Below are positions 12,053-23,423 of a DNA stretch of 64,000 bases, one piece after another. Within the stretch, counting starts at the first letter, position 1, and every line of letters begins with the position of its first letter. The notes beneath the pieces are model-generated. The model was not told where the DNA came from and ran no database searches. It saw nothing but the letters and a program-made list of their open reading frames with translations. The stretch is from Nelumbo lutea (taxonomy: Eukaryota > Streptophyta > Magnoliopsida > Proteales > Nelumbonaceae). Position numbers and translations under genes: made by a program. The stretch covers positions 116,510,999-116,574,998 of the forward strand of contig JAKGHH010000001.1 of NCBI GenBank assembly GCA_022828595.1, given 5' to 3'.

Positions 12053-12335
12053 CTTTCTCCTTATGCTTAATTTGGCTTCATGTAATTAACATAAAAAACT
12101 TAAATTAGAATACTTTATAGCATCAAATATTAATATTTGTCATTAATGGTTTATAAATATTTCAAACTTTAAATCCAATAAATGAATGGAGGCATTTAAA
12201 GAAGTCCAACAAGCATGGTATATGTCCTTCCACTAGTTAAAATAAAGGCAATTTATATGATTAAATGGTATAATATATGAAGTTCAACCAAATTAATGTG
12301 ATGTTTGGTGAAATTGAATTTTAATATTTAAAAAG

Positions 12336-12759
12336 TAGGGGTATAAACTGGATTGGGTTTAAGGTCATTTTAGGCCCAACAAACCCTAGTACTTTAGGCC
12401 CAAGGCTTAGTCCTAAATTTGGTTTGAGGTCAAGTCTAATCTGTCCAATTCAAGCCCAGTTTGAACAAAAAAATTATACATTCAGTTGGCAATCGGGCTC
12501 AAGTAGACTAATTAGCCCAATGTACTTAAAAGTTATAGCATCAATAATTTAAATTATGAGATAAAAAGCTTGTATGCATGTATAGTCAGGCGGAGCTCAA
12601 AGTTACAAAGGATTAGGCCTGGGCCTATGTAAAAAATGAAAAAGCCTGAGGTTTTGGGCTCATGCCAAGCTCAAACACCAAAAATGAGATTTCAACCCAT
12701 GTAAATTTGTGAGTTAGATCAGTTTGGGCTCGGATTGGGCTGCTCAAGTTGCACCCCTA
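12336..12759. mobile_element. hAT-like MITE
   Basis: Ends are TAGGGGTATAA on the left and the inverted form TTGCACCCCTA on the right, as in common plant hAT MITEs. The 8-bp flanks TTAAAAAG and TTGAAAAT agree at 6 of 8 positions. The interior is rich in GGGCCCAA-like pieces and has no coding sequence. 424 bp. Confidence 0.6.
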
Positions 12760-13292
12760 TTGAAAATAAATAGAGATTTGACATAGTTTTGGGAGCTACG
12801 TAGGTAGAATCAGCCCTTTTTTTTTCATGCATCTAAATGCGGTTGAACTATTTGAATTATCATACCATCTAAAAGGAGAACATTTTACAAATTTATCACT
12901 TTGAATACATCTGTTTCATAAATCTAAATGTTATAACTAGTACTTTAGATTATAAAAAATAAATAAAGAAAAAAACCAGCCTTTGATATTGCAAGTTATA
13001 AAAAAAAAATCATGTTCTAATAGAAGGAAGTTAGAAGGTGGATCCTATTTGAATAATTGGCAAATTTCTTAAATTACCCTTATCGTGTAGTTAATTGACT
13101 AATTATACCCCTACTATTTAACTATTGTCTTGCGCTACTATTATTTCTGACAATTGTCTAAAACCTCCCTTACCGTTAATGCTCTGTCATAAACCGTTCA
13201 CATGTGACATCACATGACTTATAATTTTCAAAATACCCTTACCCTTTTATGGTAAAAAATGCCCTAATTTTGCCATAAGTCACTGGCGGTGA

Positions 13293-13704
13293 CTATTGTA
13301 ATCTCGAACAACTTTCTGCTTGAATCGATGACACCGGTATCTCTAACAACCTCCTCTCTCTCCTTATTAACCACGTTGGCATGTCATCTTCCTTATGAAA
13401 ATCGCTACTGCTTTCCATCAATCTCCACCACTTCTGTATGGGAACACCAGAGAAGTCTCGGTCCCCTCTCGAGTACGCGAAGATGGCCAAATAATTGCTC
13501 ATTAGTCCCTATCATATCCTTCAACCGGTTCTCCATCTGGCTCCTCGTGTATCCATTCATGTTGCTTAGTCCTTCAACGCAGGTGTCCTGATTTGTCAAT
13601 ATTGCACTCAACCATGTCATCACATCTTGGGTGGTTCTGACTGGCTTCCCATTACAATGCCTTGGTGGTGCATTGGAGTTTAGCAAGAGGGAGAGCTGAT
13701 CCAT
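13293..13704 (-). pseudogene. Captured fragment of a pectin methylesterase (PMEI-PME linker region)
   Basis: Minus-strand residues match the region joining the pectin methylesterase inhibitor domain to the catalytic domain of plant type-I PMEs: WLSAILTNQDTCVEG (PMEI helix with conserved Cys), then YLAIFAYSRGDRDFSGVPIQ, then PTWLIRRERRLLEIPVSSIQA, which in full genes precedes the catalytic domain. A frameshift near 13490 separates the two parts. The similarity stops just before the catalytic domain, so no enzyme can be made. The full family proteins are 500-600 aa cell-wall enzymes. Confidence 0.8.
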
Positions 13705-14243
13705 GGAGTAAATCTCTCATAGAGCTCAAGAAAAATCCTAGGAGAGAGAGAGTACATGTCTTTAGTTCACTAGTCATGTTTGGGGCTTCTAGTGTCTCGT
13801 TGCTTTTATAAAAATGTCTCCTCTAGTTCAATTGCAGGTGGCAAAATCACATTCTTTAGTCTGTGTTTGGAAACGATGCAAACAAGTGTGAATGCAAATA
13901 TGTAGAGTGTAAAACGATTCATATAAATTGCAAAGTTGGGTTAGTTTTGCACTGACAAATTTACCTTCTTACCAAACAAGCTTTTAGTTGTAGTGGATGC
14001 AAACGTGAATTTCAATAAAGCATATGCTTTTTTTATCAAAAGCCCACTTGAATGCAAATTTACTTCTTTTCTATTTATGTACTTTTACATCTTATTATCA
14101 ATGTAAATTGCCATTTTTAAGGCATTCATACAATCTATGGGTCCACATAAATTGACCCTTATATGTCAAACCCATAAAATTATATGGGTCATTAAATTCA
14201 ACTTGAACCGTTTATTACATTAATTTAACCATTCTTATTCTTA

Positions 14244-14257
14244 TTCTTCTTCTTCTT

Positions 14258-14288
<31 letters not shown>
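14244..14288. repeat. (TTC)n microsatellite
   Basis: About 15 uninterrupted TTC units inside the AT-rich element. Confidence 0.95.
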
Positions 14289-15539
14289 TTGTTATTAATT
14301 TGTTTTAGTATTTAATTTAAAATTCTTGTAATATAGTAATAACAATAACTAAATTTGTAATTATTTAAATAATTACTTAATTTTTTTTCCAACCGAGTAT
14401 AATTATTATAGAATAGATCTATTAATTCATATTTTGCATTTAAGAATAAGCATTAATGACTATTAATAAATATTGATTCTTATTTAAGGTTTAATTAATG
14501 TATTCAGTAATTATTATGGGGCATGCTTTTAATTAACATTAATGATAATTGATGATTGCTATTTCGTTTTTATTATTTAATTAATCAAGTACTTGATTAT
14601 TGTTATTATTATTAATTATTTTTATAAATAATTAATTATTTACTTAATCCATTAATTTTCAACAAGTAATTATTTGATTTAATTTGAATTATTTCATTTT
14701 TTAATTATTTATAATAGACATTTAGGGTAGGCTCTTTATTTGATTTAAGAGACTTACCATGTTTTATATAGACAATGACCCCATACTAAGTAAGGGGCAA
14801 CTACAATATCATTTAATTTGAAATTTACTATTTAACAATAAAAAATCAATGTCCTCTTGAGCAACCCACCCCCAAAAAAGTATCAACAACTTTGAAATCA
14901 TTAATCTATTTATAAAATAGTAAAATTAGATGGATGTTTACAACAATATCACCAATACTACTTAATATTTAGGGACATATGAATGGATAAAAAGCATTTA
15001 AATGATATTCATTCAAAGAGGCAAAGAATGAAGAAAATCATTCAAAGAGTTGCTAAGAAAAACAATCCATGCCAAACAACATTTGCAGATGCATCCATCC
15101 TCTGGAGTAAGAGATGAAAAATATTTGATTACAATCAAATCATTATCATGTACGGCTACAATCAATTGATAATATAATCAGGACTCCAAAGCCCATCCAA
15201 CAGAGGAAACATGAAAGAAAGGAGAATAATGGGACCATCTTGAGTATGGAAGTCACTTCCAAGTTAGGTGGCAACACTTCTTTTGGTCAGTCATGGTTAT
15301 GGATCTTAAGTCTAAGCTCCCCACAGTTCACGTAGACTGGCTAGAATTTATCTTTAGGAAAAATGTAAGAAAACCTGTACATAACCTAATGGTATGTTTG
15401 AATTATTAGAATTGGGAGAAAGAAATAGGAAATGTAGGTTGAAATTATAATTTTGGGCATGCTGACGTGTCAAATTCAAGTCAATTAGAATACTAATAGA
15501 TTTTTAGTTCATTCATTTATTGGTAATTTGAATATTTTT

Positions 15540-17830
15540 TTTTATTCCATGTCTTTATTGAGTAATATAGATTACTAATATATTAATAATTATGGAATCA
15601 ATAATAATAATAATAAGTATATTATTATTACTATTATTTATTAATATTATATTCTTATTACATGTGTATTGATTTTGAAATAAGTAATATTAAATTATTA
15701 TTATTATTATTATTATTATGAAGTAATTAATTTGTTATAATTATGATTTTTAGTTAATTCCTGAAATAGTAATTGATTTTATAATTCTTTTAGTTTAACA
15801 ACAATGAATAATTGAAAGTTTATAATTTAACTTTCACTAAATGAAATATTTATTGGAGAATAATAATAGTATAAATTGTAATTACTTATAATAATAATAC
15901 TACTACTACTAATAATAATAATAATGTAAAAGAGTAACCCTTATAATATATTTATAAAATAATTAATATGAATTAATATAAATGTAAAATGACTATATCC
16001 CAATTAATAATTAAAATTATCAAAATACTTATTAATTATTATTAATTAATTAATATTCCGAAGTAATAATTATCATTGTTACAATTAAGGAATTAATTAT
16101 TAGTAAGTAATTATAACTAGTAATTAACTTTTATCATAAATCATTATTATTAGTAATAATTAATTATAATAACTGTAATGTAAATAATTAACATTATGAG
16201 TTAATATAAATATAAAATGATTATTTCTGAATTATTAATTACCATTATGAAAATAATTATTGATTATCATTGATTAATTATCATTTTGAATTAATAATGA
16301 GAAATATTATCAGTAATAAATTATCAATAATTGGTTAATATCAATAATAAGTAGTAATTATTATAAGAAATTATTATCAATAATTAATTATTATCAGTGA
16401 GTTATTACTATTAGTAATTAATAGCTGAAATGAATTAATTAGAAGCCCTTAATTATTATTACTACCCCTCTGTTTCAAAAAGTTGACTCATCATCATCGT
16501 CATCATCAATGACAACAACTTGATAAATACATAATTTGATAAAAATAGGTAAATATCATTAATTTATATTTTTATCTTTTGGAAAACTAAATAAGAGAAA
16601 AATAAAATGGTTAGCATTGCAAATGAAAAATTATTTGGATTTTTGCAAAAAACAATTATTGAACACAAAAAACCAATTATTCAAAAAAAAGGTCGTTAAA
16701 TCAAAGAGTAATTAAAATTATTTGGTAAATAATAATTTTAATAAATTAATAATTAATAATTAATTATCTGCTCGAATTAAAATGGGTTATTTCAGCAAAT
16801 AATTTTAAGTAATTTAAAATTTCTATTAACATTTTTTAATAATAATCAGTATTATTAATAGATTAATAATATATTAATAATTATGAAATCAGTAATAATA
16901 ATAAGTATATTATTATTAAATAATAATATATTCTTATTATGTGTGTAATAATAATAAATATGTTATTGAAATCAATAATATTAAAGTATTCTTATTACTA
17001 CTATTATTACTATTTTATTTTTATTTTTATTAAGTAATTAATTTCTTATAATTATTATTTTTAGTTAATTCATAAAATAATATTTGCTTTTATAATTCTT
17101 TAAGTTTAACAATATTGAATAATTGAAAGTTTTATAATTTAACTTTCACTAAATGAAGTATTTATTGGAGAATAATAATAGTATTAATTATAATTACTTG
17201 TACTAATAATAATGTAAATAAGTAACACTAATTATATATTTATAAAATATTTAATATGAAATAATATAATGATTATCCCAATTAATAATTAACATTATTA
17301 AAATGCATATTAATTATCCTTAATTAATTAACATTCTAAAGTAATAATTATCATCATTAGTATTATTAATAATTAATTATAATTATTGATAATAATTATA
17401 TTAATTAATATAATATTATTAATTAAAATTACTTATAATAATATAATTAATTTTTCATATAAATGTATGAATTATGATTTATAATAATAATTATAATATA
17501 AATAATTAACATTAAATATTTATTTTCAAATAATTAATATGAGTTAATATAAATATAAAATGATTATTTCTAAATTATTAATTACCATTATGAAAATATT
17601 TATTAATTATTATTTCGAATTAATAATGAGCAATATTGTTAGTAACAAATTATCAATAATTAAGTATTATCAGTAATTATTATAAGAAATTTTTTTCCAA
17701 ATTAATAACGAGCAACATTATCACTAATTAATTATTATCAGCAATTAAGTAATATCAATAATCATTATTAGTAATTAATAGTTGGATTTAATTAATTAGT
17801 TTAGTAATAAACAATAATTAATAGCACAGT
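15540..17830. repeat. Two-copy direct repeat of about 1.3 kb made almost only of A and T
   Basis: Long matching stretches recur with an offset of 1304-1313 bp. Examples: TAACTTTCACTAAATGAA, then TATTTATTGGAGAATAATAA at about 15826-15870 and 17138-17180; TTAATATAAATATAAAATGA near 16201 and 17534; and the block around 15560 again at about 16865. Copy 1 runs from about 15540 and copy 2 from about 16850. No coding potential. Confidence 0.7.
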
Positions 17831-18089
17831 TTCCTTTTTTTTAGGAAATGATTGAAAGTGGCAGCTTCCCACTTCTCACAACTCTGCCTGGTGGTGGGCT
17901 CCACTCTGTATGTTAGTGGGATCTTTTCTTGAACTACCACTAATCAGAATTTGACACATGTCTAGTAGGCTCTGTTTTTGAACTACCATTAATCATAATT
18001 TGACACATGTCAATTTTGTTTAAATCTTTGGAATGACAAGTGTTTGAATGTAATGAGCCACCTATAGGGGGCTTTGGCCTATATATATA

Positions 18090-18190
18090 TTTATTATATA
18101 TGCATTGGTTTGTCATTCGTAAATGCATAAATGTAATGTTGTCAAAAACAAACAGAAGTGAACTAGAGTGCAAATTTACCCTGAACCAGG

Positions 18191-18230
<40 letters not shown>

Positions 18231-18342
18231 CTATTTATTTATTTATTATATATGCATTGGTTTGTCATTCGTAAATGCATAAATGTAATGTTGTCAAACA
18301 CAGGCAGAAGTGAACCAGAGTGCAAATTTACCCTAAACCAGG

Positions 18343-18384
<42 letters not shown>

Positions 18385-18515
18385 TTATTTATCTATTTAT
18401 TTATTTATTATATATGCATTGGTTTGTCATTCGTAAATGCATAAATGTAATGTTGTCAAACACAGGCAGAAGTGAACCAGAGTGCAAATTTACCCCGAAC
18501 CAGGATTTACACTCC
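18090..18515. repeat. Three-copy repeat of about 155 bp separated by (TA)n tracts
   Basis: The phrase TGCATTGGTTTGTCATTCGT, then AAATGCATAAATGTAATG, then GTGAACCAGAGTGCAAATTT, recurs at 18101, 18253 and 18415. Pure (TA)n tracts of different length sit at about 18194-18226 and 18344-18382. Overlapping reading frames here are only the repeat read in different frames. Confidence 0.9.
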
Positions 18516-18737
18516 ATTTGCATTGTTTCCAAACGCAGACTTAGTTCTTCTATCTATCCCACCTTAATTCATTAGGGTTATTAAGGTTATCTTCCTAATT
18601 TAGTTCCAACTGGAGTTAGAAATCCATGGATCCTCCATTTTTTAGATCTAGGATCTAGGGTTCACGTTTCTATTTTCATTTCATGAAGTTAATCTAATTA
18701 CAATCCTTAGAGTTTAATTTCTGAGATTATTAAAGAA

Positions 18738-19015
18738 AATGCATAGCTCAGCCATCTCGACTTCACAGCTAGAGGCTACATTGGAGTGGCTTCAGAAGGA
18801 AATGGGGTACCAGCCATAGGGTCTGTACCTCTTGTCAAACAAGGCGTTCTTGCCATCAGTAGATACGCTCCAGAAAGTTTACTAGGGGAATATGGTCCCT
18901 GTATGGAATTTCTTGTTACAGAGTTAAATCAAAGAAAATTGTAGAGAAGATTCATCGGAATATACTTGTTCATGGCAGTAACGATGGTAGCGGCAATTCG
19001 ATGGGTTCCAACAAT
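18738..19015 (+). pseudogene. Captured N-terminal fragment of HAUS augmin-like complex subunit 5 (AUG5)
   Basis: From the ATG at 18738 the plus strand reads LEWLQKEMGY, GNMVPVWNFLL, then after a frameshift (near 18925) RVKSKKIVEKIHRNILVHG. These are hallmark motifs of the first about 90 residues of plant AUG5, a subunit of the augmin complex that recruits gamma-tubulin to microtubules. In-frame stops (two before the shift) and the frameshift rule out a product. The match ends near 19015 at a Ser/Gly/Asn-rich stretch. The parent protein is about 800 aa, so only its first exon is represented. Confidence 0.78.
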
Positions 19016-19079
19016 AAAGCCCTATAAAATATAGTAGGTGGCTCCACCAATAGAGCTTTTGCTAACCCAAAATTGAATT

Positions 19080-19440
19080 TACGACAACCCAACGGTTGTT
19101 GGAACAGAGTAGATGAAGGAGGCCCTCTTAACTCTAAGCAGTGAAATTGCCTCATGAGCTTCTGACCAGATATCATCAACATTTGAGCTCATAGGACGAT
19201 GAAGCTTGCCTGCCAACTCACGGAAATTGAGCCTCGTGGACCGCTCTAAACTATAACACCGCGATGTCATAGGTGGCGACTGCCATCTCCGGCGTTTCGA
19301 AGATGCTCATCAAATTCTCGTTTTCTTCCCCGGCTTACATATCTAGCCATGACACCTATTTCCTCCATTTTCGTCCCCGAAATCCCCTGTAATTCCCTCT
19401 ACTCTCCGCTTCTGTAAGTCGCTTGCTGAACATCTTTCAA
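19080..19440 (-). pseudogene. Captured fragment of an AP2/ERF transcription factor
   Basis: On the minus strand the AP2 DNA-binding domain can be followed: NYRGFRGRKWRK, a stop where WV is usual, then FETPEMAVATYDIAVL, then after a shift STRLNFRELAGKLHRPMSSN. These correspond to YRGVR.R.WGKWV, F.TPEMAA.AYDVAAL and LNFPELAG of ERF/DREB proteins. At least two in-frame stops and a frameshift make it non-functional. It lies antisense to the AUG5 fragment. Confidence 0.72.
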
Positions 19441-19522
19441 AATTCTCCTCATTCCGATAGGGGGTTTCTAGTTGGTCATTTCTGCATGGCTACAGACTAT
19501 GGGATTCCATATCGGTGGTTGG

Positions 19523-19759
19523 TCATTTCTCACGGTTTCTAGCAGAGGCGTGGCAAACATCGTCATAGGCGTATCTGTCATTAATGTTGGCGTTGGGCTC
19601 AGAAGGGTGCTCGTACTGCGATAGATTGTTCATGCTAACACTCTTATGGATTGAGCCCTCGGTTAGACGAACACCAAACAACATAAATCCACCAGATTCG
19701 GAGACGGCACTGCAGCCAGCGCCTGCACAAGTATGGCAGGTCAGAAGTTGCAATGGCAA
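19523..19759 (-). pseudogene. Captured N-terminal fragment of a MYBS-type (1R) MYB factor, copy 1
   Basis: The minus strand encodes GGFMLFGVRLTEGSIHKSVS, then MNNLSQYEH, then YDDVCHASARNREK. This is the conserved N-terminal region of plant one-repeat MYBs of the MYBS3/KUA1 type (LFGVR..GS.RKS.SM.NLSQYE), which lies before the SHAQKYF-type MYB repeat. The MYB repeat itself is absent: the frame ends where the DNA-binding domain would begin. The 78-residue frame is open but is a fragment. Confidence 0.75.
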
Positions 19760-19778
19760 CCGTTGAAAAAGCGATGGT

Positions 19779-19999
19779 ACGGAAATTGAGCCTCGTGGAC
19801 CGCTCTAAACTATAACACCGCGATGTCATAGGTGGCGACTGCCATCTCCGGCGTTTCGAAGATGCTCATCAAATTCTCGTTTTCTTCCCCGGCTTACATA
19901 TCTAGCCATGACACCTATTTCCTCCATTTTCGTCCCCGAAATCCCCTGTAATTCCCTCTACTCTCCGCTTCTGTAAGTCGCTTGCTGAACATCTTTCAA
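19779..19999 (-). pseudogene. Captured AP2/ERF fragment, partial second copy
   Basis: The second duplication unit repeats the first part of the AP2 domain (YRGFRGRKWRK to FETPEMAVATYD) but is cut at the unit border, so the FRELAGKLHRP part present in copy 1 is missing here. Confidence 0.65.
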
Positions 20000-20081
20000 A
20001 ATTCTCCTCATTCCGATAGGGGGTTTCTAGTTGGTCATTTCTGCATGGCTACAGACTATGGGATTCCATATCGGTGGTTGG

Positions 20082-20318
20082 TCATTTCTCACGGTTTCTA
20101 GCAGAGGCGTGGCAAACATCGTCATAGGCGTATCTGTCATTAATGTTGGCGTTGGGCTCAGAAGGGTGCTCGTACTGCGATAGATTGTTCATGCTAACAC
20201 TCTTATGGATTGAGCCCTCGGTTAGACGAACACCAAACAACATAAATCCACCAGATTCGGAGACGGCACTGCAGCCAGCGCCTGCACAAGTATGGCAGGT
20301 CAGAAGTTGCAATGGCAA
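20082..20318 (-). pseudogene. Captured MYBS-type MYB fragment, copy 2
   Basis: Identical to the fragment at 19523-19759 because it lies in the second unit of the 559-bp duplication. Same limits relative to the unit and same 78-residue frame. Confidence 0.75.
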
Positions 20319-20728
20319 CCGTTGAAAAAGCGATGGTGATGGTGCTCCTTTACTCTAGCGCTCTCTTCATTTGAATTAACATGTGCATATCTATTAAATT
20401 AATGGTTAAAAAAAGTAATTTTATATTTCATGCAATTATTTGACTTAAGGGCAAAATGGATATTTCATTCTTTTGTTACGATTTAACACGATGACAATTG
20501 TCATAAACAATAGGGATAGTGCAAGATAATAGGTAAATAATAGAGGTATAGTTAGTCAATTAACTAAACCCTTAAATAATTTGTACGAAGGACAACGAAA
20601 CAATTAACAGATGTTACTCAAATGGGTAAGATGAAAGATCTGTTTGGTTAAGTTTGGACCATTGCGGTTGTGTGAATGGTGAACTTTAAGGCTCACTACA
20701 TGATTGATTGAGGAATGTGATTTCCTTA

Positions 20729-21043
20729 GGTTGTGTTTGGTTGCAGTGCAATTTTATTTGTACTAGTACAAATGCATAGGAGTGCAAATGAAAAAAATGC
20801 AAATTCCCATTTAATTTTGTTTTCTTCATTTGTATTACAATGCATGGGACTTCATTTGTATTACAATGGAAAAAATGCATGGGACTTGAAAGATCTGTTT
20901 CAAGTCTTAATTTACTTCATTTGTATTACAATCAAACAAAATAAGCTAAAAATTGAAACAGAAATAGGTCAGAATTTACATTCATTGCACTGCCACAATT
21001 TTGCATCAATAAAAATTTATTTGCATTGCAACCAAACACAACC
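20729..21043. mobile_element. Tourist/Harbinger-like MITE, 315 bp
   Basis: Ends GGTTGTGTTTGGTTGCAGTG and, inverted, GGTTGTGTTTGGTTGCAATG, close to each other and similar in type to the ends of the 13859-18540 element. The 3-bp flanks are TTA and TTT, one mismatch from a Harbinger TSD. Several internal CATTTGTATTACAATG repeats. No genuine coding sequence. Confidence 0.65.
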
Positions 21044-21375
21044 TTTGCAAGTATTGCTGTGCAAAGTGATGAACTTCAAGTATAGTTTTGTGTATGTTAA
21101 TCACTTGCCTTGTATTGGGAGTGACTACCTCCCCATTTTACTCAGTTAGGGATTTGGGTAATCATCATAGAAGAAAGTCCAACTCTTAAAAATTTAAAGC
21201 CTATTGGATCCACAGACATGGTTACTATGATGAGATAAATTTAAGCAGTTGGTTAGTCATCTTCAAACTCAAAGTTGAAGCACTTTTACAGTTGGAAATT
21301 CACCAAGAAAAAAGGAGATATAAGACTTACTACTTCAAGTGTAAAGCGCCACTCCCACTGAATCTATAATGTCAG

Positions 21376-21645
21376 AAGAGCAGCGTCAAGTTGGCTCCTA
21401 GTCATATTTTGCTGATCAAGATGAGATGTAATGGGCTTAACGAACTCATTCTAAGTGGATTTCAACCGATGACTGGAATGTTCATTATTTTCATGTTACA
21501 ACAACTCGTAAGAAGGACCGTAAAAAGATCGGTGCAATTAAGATATTTGATGATTCTTGATGTTATGATGCAGAAGCTAAAAAAACATTCTACAACTTCT
21601 ACAAAAATCTTTTGACACTTGAACCCATTGAAGACTTTAGAGGTA
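21376..21645 (+). pseudogene. LINE fragment (linker before reverse transcriptase)
   Basis: Plus-strand reading with several stops resembles the WLKEGD.N..FFH segment of plant LINE ORF2: WISTDDWNVHYFHVTTTR, then KKIGAIKIFDDS, then TFYNFYKNLL. Short and heavily mutated, so this is a family-level call only. Confidence 0.45.
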
Positions 21646-21739
21646 CAATTCTCTAATTTTCTCATATTATTAGTAATTGTCAATATCCAATTTTTTCTCG
21701 ATCCGATGTCTAAACCCTAATTCACCTTGAACACCTAAT

Positions 21740-22720
21740 TAGATTATTATGATCTCTTTGAAATGTCCAAATACCCAAAAGGCCCAACTTTCAACCCAAA
21801 AACTCTTAAATTCACCATTAAATATATCCAATACCAATATGATGTCCCGGATCAACCCCCATTACACCTCAACCATTAGATTAGACACAATCATTAGACT
21901 AAAGACCTCCCAAAATACCTACCCATAAAATTTCATCTCAAGATTCCTCTGTTTACCCCTTTATCAAGTGAAGATTCCATTATGATGCTTCTTGTTAGTC
22001 TAAATACTCGGAATCCAGATTTTCTTGATTTTAATGCATCCAAAACGATCATACCACACCATTTAACTATGGATACATCAAAATACCTGCCCATAAAGGT
22101 TCAATCCCAAATTCCCTTATTTACCCATCCATCAAACCAAGATTTCATTCTGGAACATCCCGTTGACCCAAATTCCTATAATCTTGACCCCCAAGACTAA
22201 TCAGACATCACAAACAGATCCCTAATACCTCCAAATACCCACCTGTAAAGTTTCAGCCTAAAACATAGATTCCGTTTCAAGATTCGAGATTGACTGAACT
22301 CCTAATCCTTCTGATCTAGGCCTATCTAACATTAACAATCATCTTAGGCTGTCCTTAAATACTCACCTATAAAATTGCAGCCCAAAATGCCCTTGTTTGC
22401 CCCTTCATCACACTAAGATTTCATTCTGAAGCCCTAAATTGACCAAACCAATGCTTTCCCGGATCTGCCTGATCTAGGCCTAGTTGGGCCACTCCAACCC
22501 TACCAATCAATTCAAAATGTCCGAAAACCCCACATTGTGAAATTTCAGCCAAAAATGCCCTCATTTACCCTTCCATCTAAAAAGATTCCATTTTGATTAA
22601 TCTCAATGGCCCACACTTGCACAACCCCTCCCTACGGTTTAACCCTGAACCCGGTTTGACCTAAATTTCTGAAATTACAAAAATGCCCCTAAATTTCTGA
22701 AATTACAAAAATGCCCCTAA
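21740..22720. repeat. Degenerate tandem repeat, unit about 125-168 bp
   Basis: Variants of AAATACCCACC.ATAAA.TTTCAGCCCAAAAT, CCCTTGTTTACCCCTTCATC and AAGATTTCATTCTGAA recur near 21925, 22095, 22246, 22370 and 22537. A perfect 28-bp local duplication (TTTCTGAAATTACAAAAATG part) lies at about 22663-22718. Reading frames such as 21982-22200 come from the repeat and are not called as genes. Confidence 0.55.
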
Positions 22721-22739
22721 CTTTCCAATTTACCTTAAT

Positions 22740-23423
22740 CGGCTGTTCACTCTTCTTCTTCGTTCGAACAGAGGAGGTGTCAACGGCAAGGGCTCCTCAC
22801 TTCTGATCACCCTCTCTTTCTTCTTCTTCTTCTCGAATTTCTTATTGTTCATTGTCTCCTTCATTGAACAACGGTGCCACTCCTTCTCTTCTCCCAACAA
22901 TACTAATTTGTCCCAATTTCCTTCTCTCTTTCTCTCATTCTAATCATTTTTCCTTCATTTCTTCCCAACAAAATCACCTCTCTTTGCTTTGGTCGTCATT
23001 ACCCTTCTCTACAAAGAATAGAGCACCTAGTCATCCGCAAAGGCTTCATTTTCTACTAGATTCTGGTCAAGGGTTTGTTGTCTTCAACGTCGCCTCTCCA
23101 CCATTTTCCGGTGGTTTCTTCTCTTTTCTTGCTCTCGAAATTCTGTAGTAGACCAAGACCTCCCTTATTTCGTGAGCTTAAGTTAGGCAAGTTGTAGAGG
23201 TCATCCTCAACCTGCACTTAGAAGGTGGAAGTAGGATTCATTTGACCTCCATAATCTGATCATGACCCGCCAAATACATCGGACTTACCTAGATTTCTTA
23301 TCCAGAGCATCAAACTACTAGCCAATACATCATTCAGGTAAACTAAGACCGAACCCTCTTTGTTTTCTATTTTTGTTTACAAGGAAGATTTGAGGTTGGG
23401 GAGGAGGTCAATAGAGTAGGTTT
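22740..23423. other. No gene seen; pyrimidine-rich flank
   Basis: CT-rich stretches (about 22740-22860) and a 98-codon open frame at 22852-23148 that is Ser/Pro/Phe-rich and matches nothing I know. This looks like flank of the repeat array or remnant LTR sequence. Confidence 0.4.

Larger units (their letters stand above)
13859..18540. mobile_element. PIF/Harbinger-like non-autonomous element, very AT-rich, nested in the Pack-MULE
   Basis: Ends GTCTGTGTTTGGAAACGATG (left) and, inverted, GTCTGCGTTTGGAAACAATG (right), both followed inward by CAAA. Flanked by the trinucleotide TTA at 13856-13858 and 18541-18543, the usual PIF/Harbinger TSD. 4.68 kb. I find no transposase. The interior is almost entirely A and T with trinucleotide-like runs, a duplicated 1.3-kb block and, near the right end, a three-copy repeat. 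Confidence 0.65.
19220..20337. repeat. Perfect two-copy tandem duplication, unit 559 bp
   Basis: 19220-19778 and 19779-20337 appear identical base for base on reading. The junction is head to tail at 19778/19779 (unit end GCGATGGT, unit start ACGGAAATTG). Each unit carries part of the AP2/ERF fragment and the whole MYB fragment. Surrounding element sequence is decayed, so the identity stands out. Confidence 0.92.
13059..20586. mobile_element. Pack-MULE-like element with captured gene fragments
   Basis: The left end (13059 to about 13165) and the right end (about 20495-20586) are inverted copies, roughly 80% alike over 75 bp by eye. Shared pieces are TAGTTAATTGACTAA, ATACC.CTA.TATTTA and GACAATTGTC. 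Outer ends are GGCAAATTTCTTAAAT and, inverted, GTACAAATTATTTAA. Inside are fragments of at least four unrelated host genes on both strands and no transposase. Long inverted ends plus gene fragments is the definition of a Pack-MULE. I could not find a clear 9-bp TSD, so the outermost bases are approximate. A PIF/Harbinger-like element (13859-18540) is nested inside. Confidence 0.65.

Noticed and set aside
18040..18575. Open frames with IYIYIY repeats
   Set aside because: (TA)n tracts and the triplicated unit; no protein expected.
22852..23148. 98-codon plus-strand open frame with hydrophobic start
   Set aside because: Low complexity (Ser/Phe/Pro), no homolog recognised, in repeat flank.
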